DNA of 64,000 bases from the NCBI GenBank assembly GCA_964017155.1, contig OZ024861.1, positions 46,490,013-46,554,012 on the forward strand, written 5' to 3'. This stretch comes from Oasisia sp. SBJ-2009. Its lineage: Eukaryota > Annelida > Polychaeta > Sabellida > Siboglinidae. A program made the translations under genes and the position numbers. The notes beneath the pieces are model-generated. The model ran no database searches, was not told the DNA's origin, and saw nothing but the letters and a program-made list of their open reading frames with translations. Shown here piece by piece: positions 11,190-24,600 of this stretch; the stretch's first letter is position 1; each line of letters begins with the position of its first letter.

Positions 11190-11430
11190 AGGTGGTGGCA
11201 TTTGATTCCTTATGTCAGAAAACATACACAACGACACTTCATTCATGTTTATACGGTATTTATTCAGGAAGATATGACGATAATTAGAATTTCAAATTTT
11301 AGGGCCCCACGGGAAAAAATTTGCTTGGCACTATATCTGAAATCAATTAGTACCTTCTTGGCATCAACTATGCCAATTTTGGTGCTTTTACCACCAAACC
11401 CACAATCAAATCACATATCTGCCCCATTAC
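11190..11430 (-). repeat. Right arm of the inverted repeat
   Basis: Inverted, diverged copy of 6933-7215 with several small indels. The CR1-like LINE tail begins 14 bp beyond it. Confidence 0.75.
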
Positions 11431-11443
11431 AGGGTCTTCATTC

Positions 11444-11930
11444 AACAAGATTTAACAAGATTGCCACCTAGAGATTCAACTCTAGATGGCAGGTGGACTA
11501 GGAAGCCCTTTGGCTTATTGAGAGTGCAACCTATCTATCTAAGTATACTCCGCCCGTCTTATGCATGTCTATTTTATTTTAAAATATATTAACACTACTA
11601 GCACCTACACATTCAGCTGATAATCTGTTCCATTCATTTACTGTTCTTTGTGAAATTTTTCTAATACCTAGTCTTCACTGCTTCTTTGCTAATGTAACTC
11701 CATGTCCTCTAGTCGTTCTCTCTTCCTTGACAGTGAAAAAATATTTCTATCAATATTTTCATACCCATTCAATATTTTAAACACCTCAATCTGCTCTGCT
11801 CTCAATCTTCTGGTTTCTAGTGTTATTAAACCACATTCTTTTAGACGCATTTCATAACTATAATATTCCCGAGTTTTGGTATCATTTTGGTTGCTCTCCT
11901 TTGTATTCTTTCTAGCATATCAATCATGCT
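11444..11930 (-). mobile_element. CR1-like LINE 3' end
   Basis: Reads on the minus strand as the last part of an RT (about the RVQRRATKM...RLKECGL...RRLRGD region) and a 3' end with AATCTTGTTAAATCTTG. Same family as 22765-23260 (plus strand) and 26710-27025 (minus strand), with the same 3' terminus in each. Confidence 0.75.
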
Positions 11931-11974
11931 TTAGCATGGGTAACTGGTTCGGGCTGGTTGAGCTCTTCACAAGT

Positions 11975-12313
11975 GTTCTACCATAAGTGTGTAGTGGCTG
12001 AGGGGTAGAGCTTCAGATTCTCGACTATGACGACCCAGATTCAAATCCTGTGCTACGGTGCTAAAACCTGGGGCAAGTTTTTTCACTCTACATTGCTCCA
12101 TTTCACTAAGCTGTAAACATGAGTATTTGGCTATAGACAGTGGTGGATATGTGTACGAGCAGCCTTCGCACATTAATTGTAGCATATATGGCTGGATGCT
12201 TCCCAGAGAAGTTGAGATGGTGTCTGATTGAACAGGTCTGTCATGGAAGTGAAGTGCAAAGCGCTTTGAGCAATCCTGAGGATTGGATACTGCGCTATGT
12301 AAGAACTTACCTG
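11975..12313 (+). mobile_element. tRNA-derived SINE
   Basis: A pol III A box (TAGTGGCTGAGG, about 11992) and B box (GATTCAAATCC, about 12038) at tRNA-like spacing. A conserved body (CATTAATTGTAGCAT, CTTCCCAGAGAAGTTGAGAT) and a tail ending GCGCTATGTAAGAACTTAC follow. Other copies lie at 28383-28640, 35312-35632, 39820-39965 and 53990-54120. Confidence 0.75.
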
Positions 12314-12819
12314 TACCCTTTTACCATAACATCACCTTCTTCTAATCTACATGGTGGCACATTCCGAAGTCTATTTTATCCACTCTGCCCCATCAATCTA
12401 CCCCATCAATCTGTCAGTTCCAGAGGAACTAGGCATTGTATAGGACTAACAATATGACTAACTTGTCCAACATATTTAATAAATATAATAAGCACAAAAG
12501 AAGTCAACATGGATAATACAATTACTGAAGTAATGGAAGCTGTACAATACATAATGAAAGTGTAATGGTTTAAATTACTACCCTGTAGTTCCTGAGATCA
12601 ACACAGCAAATGGAATGTCAGCAACACTTTCTAGATGTTTCATAAATATTTGACACACCACAGATCAAACAATCTTAATGACTAAATAAAACAACTGTAA
12701 TGGTTTAATATATTTGACAGTTTGTAAACAGTTAATAGGAGGTAGCAAGCTGAACGTTTTACACATGTCATCTATCACACAAATCTACATTTATCTTCTG
12801 TCTCTTTTCCTCTTCACTG
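12314..12819. other. Unassigned AT-rich sequence
   Basis: No coding or repeat signal that I can support. Confidence 0.5.
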
Positions 12820-13150
12820 CCATTATCCCTCCCTCCGTCCCTCCGTCCCTCCGTCCCTCCCTCCGTCCCTCCCTCCCTTTCCCATGTTTTACTCCCTCAC
12901 TGCATTCTACCTTCCTCCCTCATTCCCTGCCTTCCCATTATCCTTGATTGTCCTTCCCTGTCTTCCACTCCTTCTCCTCCCTATATTCATCCCGTCCCTT
13001 CTCTCTCTTCCTAAACCTAACTGTCCCTTCTTCATTCCTCCTATCTCCCTATTGTCACCCATTCTCACACCTTATGTAGTTCCCTTCTCCCTCCCAATCT
13101 TCCTCTCTATTTCCTTCCTTTCTCCGTCCCTATCTTCCTCCCTTCCTCCC
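12820..13150. repeat. Polypyrimidine tract with CCCTCCGT repeats
   Basis: About 330 bp almost free of purines on the plus strand, with a core of CCCTCCGT units (12825-12880). Such tracts can form triplex (H-) DNA. Confidence 0.8.
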
Positions 13151-13770
13151 AAAGATTGTCAAGTCGCTGACCCAAACGTTCCCGCATTCAGTTCCTGGTG
13201 CATGCAACATATGTTTGCTGAAACATTTAAATAAGTTAAATAACTGTGAAATTGTTGCTCACTCCGTAACGATGGTGTAAATAAACTTGCAAATATCACA
13301 TATTTTACATGTCCATCACACGTGATGTCCATCATACATTATGTTATGACCATCAGCAATGACCATCACAACTGATACACGCTGTGTGTTAATTGGTATC
13401 CATTATGTGATGTCCATCGTGTACTGTCCATTGCTTTTGCTATACATCATGCGATACCCTTTCACACATGATCTCCACCATCGATGATGTCCACTACAAA
13501 TGATGTCCATCACTTGTTGCTTGGACTTGGGTGGTCATTGTCTTGATCTTTGTTAGTCTTCCCTGCAGATGTATTCAGGGGTACTCTGTTTTTCTGTCTG
13601 ACAGGATTATTCACTTGCATCACTCCTTGTGAGGAAGCTACAAGAGGAGACGGAACATCACTGGTTGAGGGTACACAGCAATATTCAGACCCCGATTGTT
13701 AGCTAATGAAATCAGTAACATTACACGGATTATGTCATGTGTTCGACTGTAATTGTCACTGTAGGCATAG
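13151..13770. repeat. Degenerate ATGTCCATCA-type repeat and unassigned flank
   Basis: Between 13300 and 13530 variants of GTGATGTCCATCA recur at irregular spacing. The rest of the stretch shows nothing assignable. Confidence 0.55.
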
Positions 13771-13879
13771 GTGTGCATGCTTATGCATGTTTGTGTGTCT
13801 GTGTGTGTCTCTCTCTCTGCTCATGTGTGTCTGTGTCTGAGTGTGTGTGTGTGTAATCTGTGTATATATGTATCTTTGT

Positions 13880-14012
13880 ATGTATCTATGTACTTATGTA
13901 TGTATGTATGTATGTATGTATGTATGTATGTATGTATGTATGTATGTATGTATGTATGTATGTATGTATGTATGTATGTATGTATGTATGTATGTATGTA
14001 TGTATGTATGTG
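13880..14012. repeat. (TATG)n microsatellite
   Basis: About 30 uninterrupted tetranucleotide units. The neighbouring open frames of alternating Cys/Met/Tyr are by-products of the repeat. Confidence 0.95.
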
Positions 14013-14120
14013 TGGGTATACATGAGGCCAAGTTTTTATGACTGCTTGAATGCATGTCTGCGTGCATAGGTGTATGTTTGTTCAGGTGTGCTTGTACATG
14101 CATACATGCAGCCATGCATG

Positions 14121-14121
<1 letters not shown>

Positions 14122-14183
<62 letters not shown>

Positions 14184-14215
14184 ATGCACATGTGTGTGTG
14201 TGTGTGTGTGTGTAT
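14122..14215. repeat. (TG)n microsatellite
   Basis: Two long TG runs separated by TACATGCACA, inside a wider ATGCATGT-rich stretch (13760-14530). Confidence 0.95.
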
Positions 14216-14539
14216 GTATACATTCATGCATGTATATATACATATGAGGCTAGTGTTTGTGAATGCATGTCTGCATACACAGGTGTGAGTTTGTTTAGTT
14301 CACGTATGTTGTAACATACATGCATGCATACATGTGTGTGTATGACTGTGTATATGCACATGTATATGTGTGTTCATGTGTGTAGTATGCATTTGTGTAT
14401 GTGCCTGTGTGCATGTGTCTGCTCATATACATGTGCGTGTGTGCACACGTTCAGATGTGCATATATGTGTGTATGTATGTATGCATGCATATATACATAT
14501 ACGTATGTACTTGCATGTACATGTACACACCTAAGGTGA

Positions 14540-16000
14540 TGTCAGACCGTGATCTCCGCGGGTGTGCAGACGTCAAAGTTGGCGGCGTCATTGTTAACTG
14601 CGGTGGCGGTACAACGGGGTTAGAGAGAACTGTAAAAACAGGATCAGATTTTGAAAGATGCGATTGTAAAGTATGAATTTCTGCTATCTTCGGACATGAA
14701 AAAGGCAGCTATTTTGATAGAGTATGGGAAATTGACAAATGCAACTTAAAAGGGAATCAAAAGGGAAATGTTACATGCTATGCATGTGAAATAATTAATA
14801 GAAACCAACCATTTTTAATGGTAATCACATTTTTAATGTCACTGGTTTATGAATAAAACTTTTTTAACACATCATCTGTCGAACTTCATGAGATGCGCCA
14901 TTGTTGATAGTCTGTGTTGTAATGAGCACTTCTTGCACATCTGTCATGCTGGCACTTTCAGAGGGGTCAACCTGAAAAAAGGAACTTCGTAGCTACAAAA
15001 GGCAGTACTTTTGAAAACTGATGTAGCGAGTGATGTCAAAGGCATATATTAGGCTGGTGCTATATTATCGTTCATGCAAACTGATTCCCAATCCGGCTTG
15101 GCCCGGCTATTCGGCTGTGTTCTAGCCCTATTGCCACATAGTTAGTAATACTGAATACTAACCACCAAAGTCACATTCATTGGTGTGGCGGTGGATGGCC
15201 CAACTCACTTAGACCAAGCTGGCCAGCGCCCAACTCAGTTCATATACTGTGTTTACCCGGTACCTTCTTGAACGTTAACTGTGGCGCACGTTTATGAACA
15301 ATAATATATAATAATGTACATAAGTCATAAAGACAGATACCACAATGTGTCTAATGGTACGAGATTGAAATCATTTAGAGAAGACTTGATATTTACTAAC
15401 CTTCTGACATGGCTGCGCACTTGACGAAAAATACCTGGGGTTTCGACGACTGTGGTCGGTGACTATAAATATCGTTTGCACAGCTCTATGCTTCACAGCT
15501 CGATGTTGCCGTCGTTTCTGCGGATCTTGACCCACTATACGATGAGAAACATCCTCTTTGAAGCAACTTCTTTCAACGTGCGCCAAACCAAGTAAACTGT
15601 ATTTAGAGGGCTTCCATCCATGATCCAGCCCGTCCACAGTTACGAAGCCATTCACTGCTTCAATTATGGTCTCTCCAACGTGGAGTGACAGCTCTAACTG
15701 ACGTTAAATATGTGATTACTGTTTGAAATGTTTAGTTTGTATTAACCCTTTCACGTGCATGGCATGTCACTTTTCCCTTTTGGTGCCCTAGCTTTAAGTG
15801 GACCTGGCCAGAAATGCAGGTGTTACGACATAAAGATGGAGGAGTCATTTTCTTTGCAGTGGCAAGGCAGGAGTGATGTCATTAAGATAAACATGCGCTG
15901 ATGTTGTGTTAGTGGACTTGGTAATTAATATTATGTAGTAAAGCTGTCTCATAAATAATAAACAACATCTACCGCTTTGTCTGTTGTCTACGGATCACCT
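14540..16000. other. Region without a recognised gene
   Basis: A minus-strand open frame at 15371-15655 starts MNGFVTVDGLDHGWKPSKY and is followed by a good donor-like AAGGTTAGT near 15404. I recognise no family, and the acceptor-like GAAGCAG before it is weak, so I do not call a gene. The GC-richer block at 14545-14640 is also unassigned. Confidence 0.4.
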
Positions 16001-16002
16001 AA

Positions 16003-16042
<40 letters not shown>
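16003..16042. repeat. (TA)n microsatellite
   Basis: About 20 TA units. Confidence 0.95.
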
Positions 16043-16051
<9 letters not shown>

Positions 16052-16141
16052 CCACTGCATAGTGTTGTTAGCTATAAATCTATGAACAAATCTGGATGGG
16101 CGTGCTAGATCACAACATTCAATTTATTACATGCAAACTGA

Positions 16142-16336
<195 letters not shown>

Positions 16337-16343
16337 GTCTCAC

Positions 16344-16494
16344 GTGATTCGCTGGTGCTACCAGGATTGGCGGTAGATTTGAGAGCGCGTTGGAATCGAG
16401 CGTTTCGCATCTGTTTCTCCCGCAGCTGGTGCAGCAGGAAGTTCACAAAGTCATGCGTTAAATGCGGGTCGAACTGCTGAGTGATATCGTTGTG
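16344..16494 (-). CDS. Tentative coding exon
   Basis: Acceptor CTTCCTCCTCAG at 16495 and donor CAC/GTGAGA at 16343 bound a 151-bp open segment encoding HNDITQQFDPHLTHDF and LREKQMRNARFQRAL. It looks protein-coding and lies just downstream of the NHE gene on the same strand. No clear donor in the preceding NHE exon fits its phase. It may be an alternative 3' exon of the exchanger or part of another gene. Confidence 0.4.
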
Positions 16495-17390
16495 CTGAGG
16501 AGGAAGAAACACAAACAAAATCAGTTAAATATTCTCAATAGCTTCATGTACAATTGATTTATCTTAGGAAACTTAGAAAACTCCACCAAAGTGACCAACA
16601 AAATGGATGCTTTTCGTCAGAGAATTGGTTGAAATTTTGGTTTCAGAAGATTATCTTTATGACAAAAACCTAAGGGAACGTTGTTAAGACATGGTGTAAT
16701 GTCGGCTCTCATGTTGCAGTAGTGATGCAGTTAAAATATTTAACCATCATTGTTGGCATTAAGGGCATTATTAAGGGTACAGCTTGCTGGATTAGTCTTC
16801 ACATAAATGTGATGTAAGCAACAGACTGGATCCATAATGAGATTATCAAACAAAATTCAGTAACTATCTTGATTACAGTATTTTTTAACCCATGATAATT
16901 AAATATCTGCTGTTGCTAATTACACTATTGCATGAGAGATATATACTCCTGATAAACTGAACTTAACTGTACAATGGCTACACTTGGGAGATGGCTGACA
17001 AATGTGTCCGCCTTGCAGTATTTGTAGCCATGAAACATGACGGCACATGTTAATTGTGTGGCAATACCATATTGTGATGACAAAAATATTTTAGTATCAC
17101 GTTTCCATTCTCGACGATTTTGAATTTATGCTATACACCAACTTCATTTACATGTCTCCATTTAAACATTGTCGGTGAAACACGACGATGACTTTTTTCA
17201 AAACGAAGAAAATGGACCTTGCATTAATTTATTCTGAAACTTATTATACCGAGACACCATAAGCTTTATGTAGAGACTCGTCCACCCGTCATTAGGACGG
17301 GAAACAATTAATATGGACGGGCAGAAATATGGGTGGACGGGTGGTGGACGGGTAAAAAAATGAAGGAGCAAAAAAAGGTCTTCCAAAACC

Positions 17391-17788
17391 TTAGATATTG
17401 TTAGTTATGCCTTGAAAGTGTGTGTAAATGGTGTCATGTATGGTTGTAGCCCATTTCAGGTCATCAGGCACGTTTGAAAGTTCGTCAACTAGCTTAACAG
17501 TTAACATCCGCATATTATCCTGCATAAAGCCCTGGGGCCGGGCAGAGACACTTACGATAAGAGGAGTGGCATCGAACAGCTGGCGGATGTGTTCGACGTG
17601 ATTCACCTCTATTCGTGGCTCAGACTTGTGCGAATTTCCCTTGGCTGCGTTGTGTAAATGGAAGGCTCGATCGTCAGACTGCGACAATCTCGGAGTATTC
17701 TTTGGAGGCGCCTCTGGTGGTAGCTCCTTGACCGCATTGGTCAGTCTCTGACCAAATTCCGCTTGCAATATGGCTGGAGTAGATTCTC
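17391..17788 (-). CDS. NHE exon 21, probable terminal exon
   Basis: Continues in phase (R)ESTPAILQAEFGQRL..., a hydrophilic C-terminal tail, to TAA at 17391. Taking this stop gives a total divisible by three once the exon 13/14 base is allowed for. Confidence 0.75.
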
Positions 17789-20700
17789 CTGTGTTCCATA
17801 AAGGTCAAAGGTCACGCAGTAGCCGACATTAATCTCATCTACTTTTGATCCCACTGTGGAATTCACCAGCACATGAAGCAGTTATGGTGTGTACATTTTA
17901 AATTAGTTTTTATTTATTTCATTTCATTAATATATATATATATATTATATATATATATATTTTATATATATATATATATAATTTATATACTATGGTGTTT
18001 AGGCAACATTAACACTTTGTTATTTAGTTTCAATTAATCATGTATATACTTATTTTATAACTTATTTATGACTTAATTGTCTTTATTTGTTTATTGTATT
18101 GGTTCATGACAACTGACAACTGCAGGATAGTGCATTATCATTTGAAGTAATTTTATATAATTTCATAATGACAACTAACTTACCGGTGATTTCATCAGTA
18201 CAATAGATGTTTAATTAATTCGAGGTGACCACTTGATTTCTGCAGTTGCAAAGTTCAGCAACAGGAAAGAGGAAAATATTGTTTCATCGCTTCCCAGAAG
18301 GTAGAATGCACATTGTAAACATGTCAGAAAATAACCACCATTGTGGTTTTAAATGCATGGCAAATTGGAGCACCACAACAAAATAATATAGATACAGGTG
18401 AATTGTCCACATCACCTGGGAAGTAGGTGGTGCAACCATACTCACCCCAAAGTTCACATATTAATGCATGTCGAAACAAAAACATATATCTCGTAGGCAA
18501 TTACCACCTGGTTTAAAACATCATTTGACTGCTCGATCAGTACCTGATAATCTATATAGATCGATGGTAGTCCTGGCCTGAGTGATGCAGGCTTTAACCT
18601 ATAAACATGTTTTTCACATGCACCTTTCCATCTGTAATGTGTTCTAGTGATGACACTTTTCAAACATACATGAAATTGAGAATTATATTGGCATTTGGTT
18701 ATATACAGATGACACATCGATTAATGGTCTTGCCATATGATCTCATGTATACTGGGCGATAATAGGGAACATATCATATATGGCGTTGAACTCGTCTCAA
18801 ACTTATAACTAATGTCAACAGTGGGTCAAACAGGTCTCCACTGTACATCTGCTACACCCTTCGATGACATGAAGCACTTAAGATGTGGTGAAAGATGGAT
18901 CTAAATACCGTATTTCTTCAATACGGACATAATGGGCTTTGACAGACGCCATCTTTAAAAATGGCGCGAATTGTTATGTTATTGAAGGTAACGAATAACA
19001 TATTTGATATCGCTATCCACCAATCTATCCAATAACGTCAATAAAATTGCTCTAGGTGACATAGGTTTTGAAATATGGGGACATTTGTATTGACGACCGT
19101 CATCTCTAAAAATGGCGGAAATAAATGTCGTAGGAGCCAAGTAAGTGCATATTTGAAATCGGAGTCTCCTGAAACATACATTGACATACCACAATTATTG
19201 CTCTGCATGCCATATTTATTAAGACACGGGGATATTGAATTTGGCAGCCATTTTGAAAAATGGCTGTCGCCACGTTATGCCCAGTTTTTTAAATTTCCAC
19301 CTAGTAGAATATTAAAGCCATATGTATATATTACTCAAATCAACAGTCAAACTTCGACATCTACTAAATGTCTACGGGCCTATAGGGCAGGTCCTGGACT
19401 ATATAGCAGATAACTGGCTTCCACTGGCCACACCATACATCCAACAACTATATACCAATATATTATATATATATATATATATACCAATGTTGTCGATCCA
19501 TTCATAATAGCGAAGCTGTCCAAACCACAAGACTGTTTTTTTTGGGGTATGAGCTACATTTGACGCACGATACACCCATGCACCCAATGTGTGATCGACC
19601 ACTATTTCGTCGCCATAGGTGTCACAGCATTCACAGGCTGATTGTGTATGAAGCTAGCAATGGCGCTAAGTACTGACCTGTGACACACTGGACACATGCT
19701 ATGGTGCTCGTCGACATTCTATGAGCACCTGACTGCAAACAGTGGTGATAGTCTGGGATTGACTTCGCGATACATTGAAAATATAATGAGGATTCATCGA
19801 CGTTAGCTACTGTTTATCAACCTTTAGCACATTTTATGGACTTTTCAGCTATGAATTTAATATAGCTTTGAACATATGTTGGACATTTGATATAATTTTT
19901 TTTTTTTTATAATAATTTCAATCATTTACTTATTTATTTACACAATTATATATTTATTTACTTAAATATTTTACCCAACATTGTGGTCAGGATATAGAAT
20001 ACATGGGAAACATGCAGGTGTGTACTAGGACATGCAGGTGTGTACTAGGACATGCAGGTGTGTACTAGGACATGCAGGTGTGTACTAGGACATGTAGGTG
20101 TGTACTAGGACATGCAGGTGTACTAGGACATGTAGGCGTGTACTAGGACATGCAGGCATGTACTAGGACATGCAGGCGTCTACTAGGACATGCAGGTGTG
20201 TACTAGGACATGCAGGTGTGTACTAGGACATGCAGGTGTGTACTAGGACATGCAGGTGTGTACTAGGACATGCAGGTGTGTACTAGGAAATGCAGGTGTC
20301 TATTAGGACATGCAGGTGTGTACTAGGACATGCAGGTGTGTACTAGGACATGCAGGTGTGTACTAGGACATGCAGGTGTCTACTAGGACATGCAGGTGTC
20401 TACTAGGACATGCAGGTGTGTACTAGGACATGCAGGTGTGTACTAGGACATGCAGGTGTGTACTAGGACATGCAGGTGTGTACTAGGACATGCAGGTGTC
20501 TACTAGGACATGCAGGTGTCTACTAGGACATGCAGGTGTCTACTAGGATGGCAAAACAACACAGCCACAGCATAAAATACTTCTGAAGACACACCTTTTT
20601 TTAGATTAGCGCTTCTGTGACATGATTATGTGGAATTTAATTACATGCACTTACCCATAAATTATACAATTTATAAAACATAATTATTACGCAAATAGTA

Positions 20701-21623
20701 TCATTATTAGCATTTTAATATTATAATTTTTATGATAGAGTGTATTCTTTTATTTTACTGTTTCATGTATAGGCTTATATTTATAATGTTTATATATATA
20801 TATATATATCTATATATATATATTTAATATTTATTTTAATAATAATTTATCATCCATATATCTATTTTAATAATACTTTATCATCCAATATTAGCTACTA
20901 TTTGTACATTTATGTAAAGCGCCTGAGAGGAATACTATTGATTTGGGCGCTATACAAATAAATTGTATTATTATTTTTACTTACGATATTTCACTATTGG
21001 TTGTTCAAAGATGTCCTTTCCGCCTCTCACAATGCTACTAATCTTTGGATACTGTCCCCTAGTCAAGAAAAGTACAGTTAGGCTCATAAACATAATATTT
21101 ATATCTCCTGTTTTCAAACAAAATCCGAGTCTCCGCAGCATGCAGACACCATGGTATGAGTGCACGTGGTTTTTCTAGTTTTGCACAGTTACTTTTTTAA
21201 CTTTGTTTAAAAATATTGCAAGTTGTGTTTATCTTAAAAAATTATTTAACTCTGTACAGGATGGTGCTAAGTACACGTACATTTTACACAGAGGGCTTGT
21301 GACAGGATATTTTCAAATAGCACTCGCTCTAAAACTTCCAATATAAAGCCAGATGAAATAGTATGTCTAAAACACACACACACGCACGCACACACCACAC
21401 ACACACACAGGCACACACACACACAAGCATACACACACACAGGCACACACACACACAGGCACACACACGCACACAGGCACACACAAGCATACACACACAC
21501 AGGCACACACACACACAGGCACACACACACACAGGCACACACACGCACACAGGCACACACGCACACACACACACACACACACACAGGCACACATACACAG
21601 GCACACACACACAGGCACGCACA

Positions 21624-21680
<57 letters not shown>

Positions 21681-24600
21681 ACTGTGTAGAGATCTTCGAC
21701 TTTCACAGTAAACTTGTGCACATGAATAACTAACCAAACCACCCCTTATAGAGAGAGATCTGTCACTTACCAGACACATATCTTCCTCTCACCCTTTCAG
21801 AGATCTGTAATTCACCAAACAGGATTGCATAGAGAACTACGGCTTACTAAAAAGAGACCTTGTAGAAGTCGCACTCACTACCCATGGGTAAGTACGAGAC
21901 AATGTGTGGAAGTCTTTGACCTACCAGAGTGGGACCTTGTACAGGTCCATGTAACTCATGCTGAACATCTCTGCAGCATTCGGTCCAGCCAACAACTCTA
22001 GATGTAGTCTGCAAAGAGTGAACCATTCTACTTCCATTCAAATCACATTTGATTTTCTAACTTTTTTTTTTTAAATGTAGGTACATTACATGTTATTTAT
22101 TTATCTGATCATTCTTGAATTATGATATTTGCAGAATTATCGATCACCGTGTCTGGCTCGCGGAATAACAAATGTATGGCGCACAGAGAATTAGAAAATT
22201 AGTCAACAGAAAGTCTCATATATAGCTTCTGCAAGGATCCTGGGATTGTGTTGTTGTCTGTTGTACACAGGTGGGATCTTGTTTTTCTGATTCTGATTTT
22301 GTTTAGTGCAAAACCCCAACGGGGGCATAACGCACTAGTATGGATAGTTTGTTTTAGGATGGCTGGCTTTGTGTTATCTGGAAGTGGAATAAGAGTGTTT
22401 GTGCATGGGAATATGGGATTAGGGTGGGGTGGATGAAAAAAGTATAGGCCAGTGATGGGGGAGGGTGGGGGTGTGGAGGGGGACAGGGATGGTGGTGGTG
22501 TGTGTTGTCTATTGGAGGTGCCTGAAGGGTGCAGTTGTCAGGTTAATATCCTGCAATGCACCCTTGAAGGTGTCCAGGTTATTGGGGATAAATGCATTAG
22601 GTGGAAGTGTGTTCCACTGTGCTATTGTTCGGGGAAAGAAGCTGTATTTGTCGTTGTGGGAGGTGGATATTTGTGTGGGTGGTTGGATCTTGTTTGGCTG
22701 TGTCCGGGCTTGAGGTACTGTAGACAAAAAATTTAAGAACCGCGGATCTAATTAAGGGACGAAGACATGCATGATATTGATATGCTAGAAAGAGTACAAA
22801 GGAGAGCAACAAAAATGATACCAAAACTCAGGAATATTAGTTATGAAATGCGTCTAAAAGAATGTGGTCTAACAACACTAGAAACCAGAAGATTGAGAGG
22901 AGATCAGATTGAGGTTTATAAAATGAATGGGTATGAAAATATTGACAGAAATATTTTTTTCGCAGCCAAGGAAGAGAGAAGGACTAGAGGACATGGAGTT
23001 ACATTAGCAAAGAAGCAGCGTAGACTAGATATTAGACAATTTTCATTTTCACAAAGAATAGTAAACGATTGGAACAGATTATCAGCTGATTGTGTTGGTG
23101 CTAGTATATTGTTAATATATTTAAAAATAAAATCGACATATACCTAAGATGGGCGGGGTATACTTAGACAGATAGGTTGGACTCTCGATAAGCCAAACGG
23201 CTTCCTTGTCCACCTGCCATCTAGAGTTGAATCTCTAAGTGGCAATCTTGTTAAATCTTGTATGAGTACTCACTGGAGAGCAATCTTGTGATACAGCTCC
23301 ATGATGTGGTCGTCCTTTCTCTGTGGCTCTCTCAGCAGCCACGGCTGCAGGTAGTGAGTGTCCAATCTCTCAGCGATCACCTGCAGTCACACGTGACCGC
23401 ACGCAGTCATGCATGATCGAAGACCGTCACACATGACTGAACATGGTTACACATGACAGACCATACTCACACATGACCTAACACAATCACATAAAATGAC
23501 TTCACATGGTCACACATGATTAAACATCATGATACATCACAACTACACACATTCACCAATTACTTCACGCATGGGTTCACATAATTACATAACTTCACAG
23601 TCACGTGTGCATTATCTTACAGTCACTCAATCTGTAGGGAGAGGGAATATAACGTCACATTTTTACACAGTCACATATGATTTCCCAGTTAGATGATTCT
23701 TCATAGACAATTACAATCTAGACAATTCAGAGAAACTCAACTGCTGTATGCTTTTAGCTACCAACCCGAAACGAATTTGTGCCATAATGACCTATGATGA
23801 CCTCCATTCCAGCCATCACATGGTCAGTCATCTGCAATAAAGAGTACGTTGGTCATCTAATTAATTAGTGTTAATCACATCATATAATAAAATTATATAC
23901 ATTGATGGGCAGAGCTATGCAATGTTAGTTCCTTGCGGAAAGTGCAGTGTTATTCTGAGTCAAACATTGACAAACTTCTTTCCTGTTTCCATAAGTTCTT
24001 AGGTTGTTTCCTCCAAACAGCCCAAACTTGGGCTAATGCAGGAGTTCTTCTCTCGAATTAGTAAGTATTCAAAACTTGGGTAGTTTTGTTCAACCGACAA
24101 TGCCTGTTTTTTAAAAGACACAGCAAGCTCTTGGTAGCTTCTATCTGGTGTTATGACAGGCTATTAAGTAAGAATCCGACATGGAGGAAATGAAAAAACC
24201 TGTGGGCTTGGGCCCTAACATCTACATTGGCATTAATGCCAATTAGTAGATGAAGAAAGGAATATATGATATACATACGTGGTCATTGATCTCTTCGAAG
24301 ATACTGACGATTTTTGTGCTGTTTCGCTTAATGTGCAGCAGTCTCACCAGCGGCTTAATTGTGATGCCCTGGAACATGCATTGATATTGTCGCCATGGAA
24401 ACAAGAATGTTTATTAAAGATGCACTCTGACTTTTTTGTAATTTTTCAACTTTTCTCTCCGTGACCCTCCCCAAAGTTATGGGTGTACATTAACAGTTAA
24501 ATTGGTGAATTCAAAAAGGCCCCAACTCCATCAGATAAATTTTTGTAGTAGGACATCTTTTTCAGCATATGTAATTTCCACAATATGTTATATTAATCTA

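Larger units (their letters stand above)
6933..11430 (-). mobile_element. Inverted-repeat-bounded 4.5-kb unit with a CXC/PIN-like protein remnant
   Basis: About 250 bp at the left (6933-7215) recur inverted at the right (11190-11430), both ending outward in GTA(A/G)TGGGGC. Between them lies one long, frameshifted minus-strand coding region (8183-10937) plus a duplicated 3' UTR. This is the layout of an autonomous DNA transposon copy, but I could not identify a target duplication and the superfamily is not recognised. The alternative is a multicopy gene flanked by chance inverted copies of another repeat. Confidence 0.55.

Noticed and set aside
12314..12330. Functional tRNA gene at 11990-12060
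   Set aside because: A and B boxes are present, but no cloverleaf can be drawn and the same body recurs elsewhere, so it is a SINE head.
13771..14676. Cys/Met/Tyr- and His/Thr-rich open frames
   Set aside because: By-products of (TATG)n and (TG)n microsatellites.
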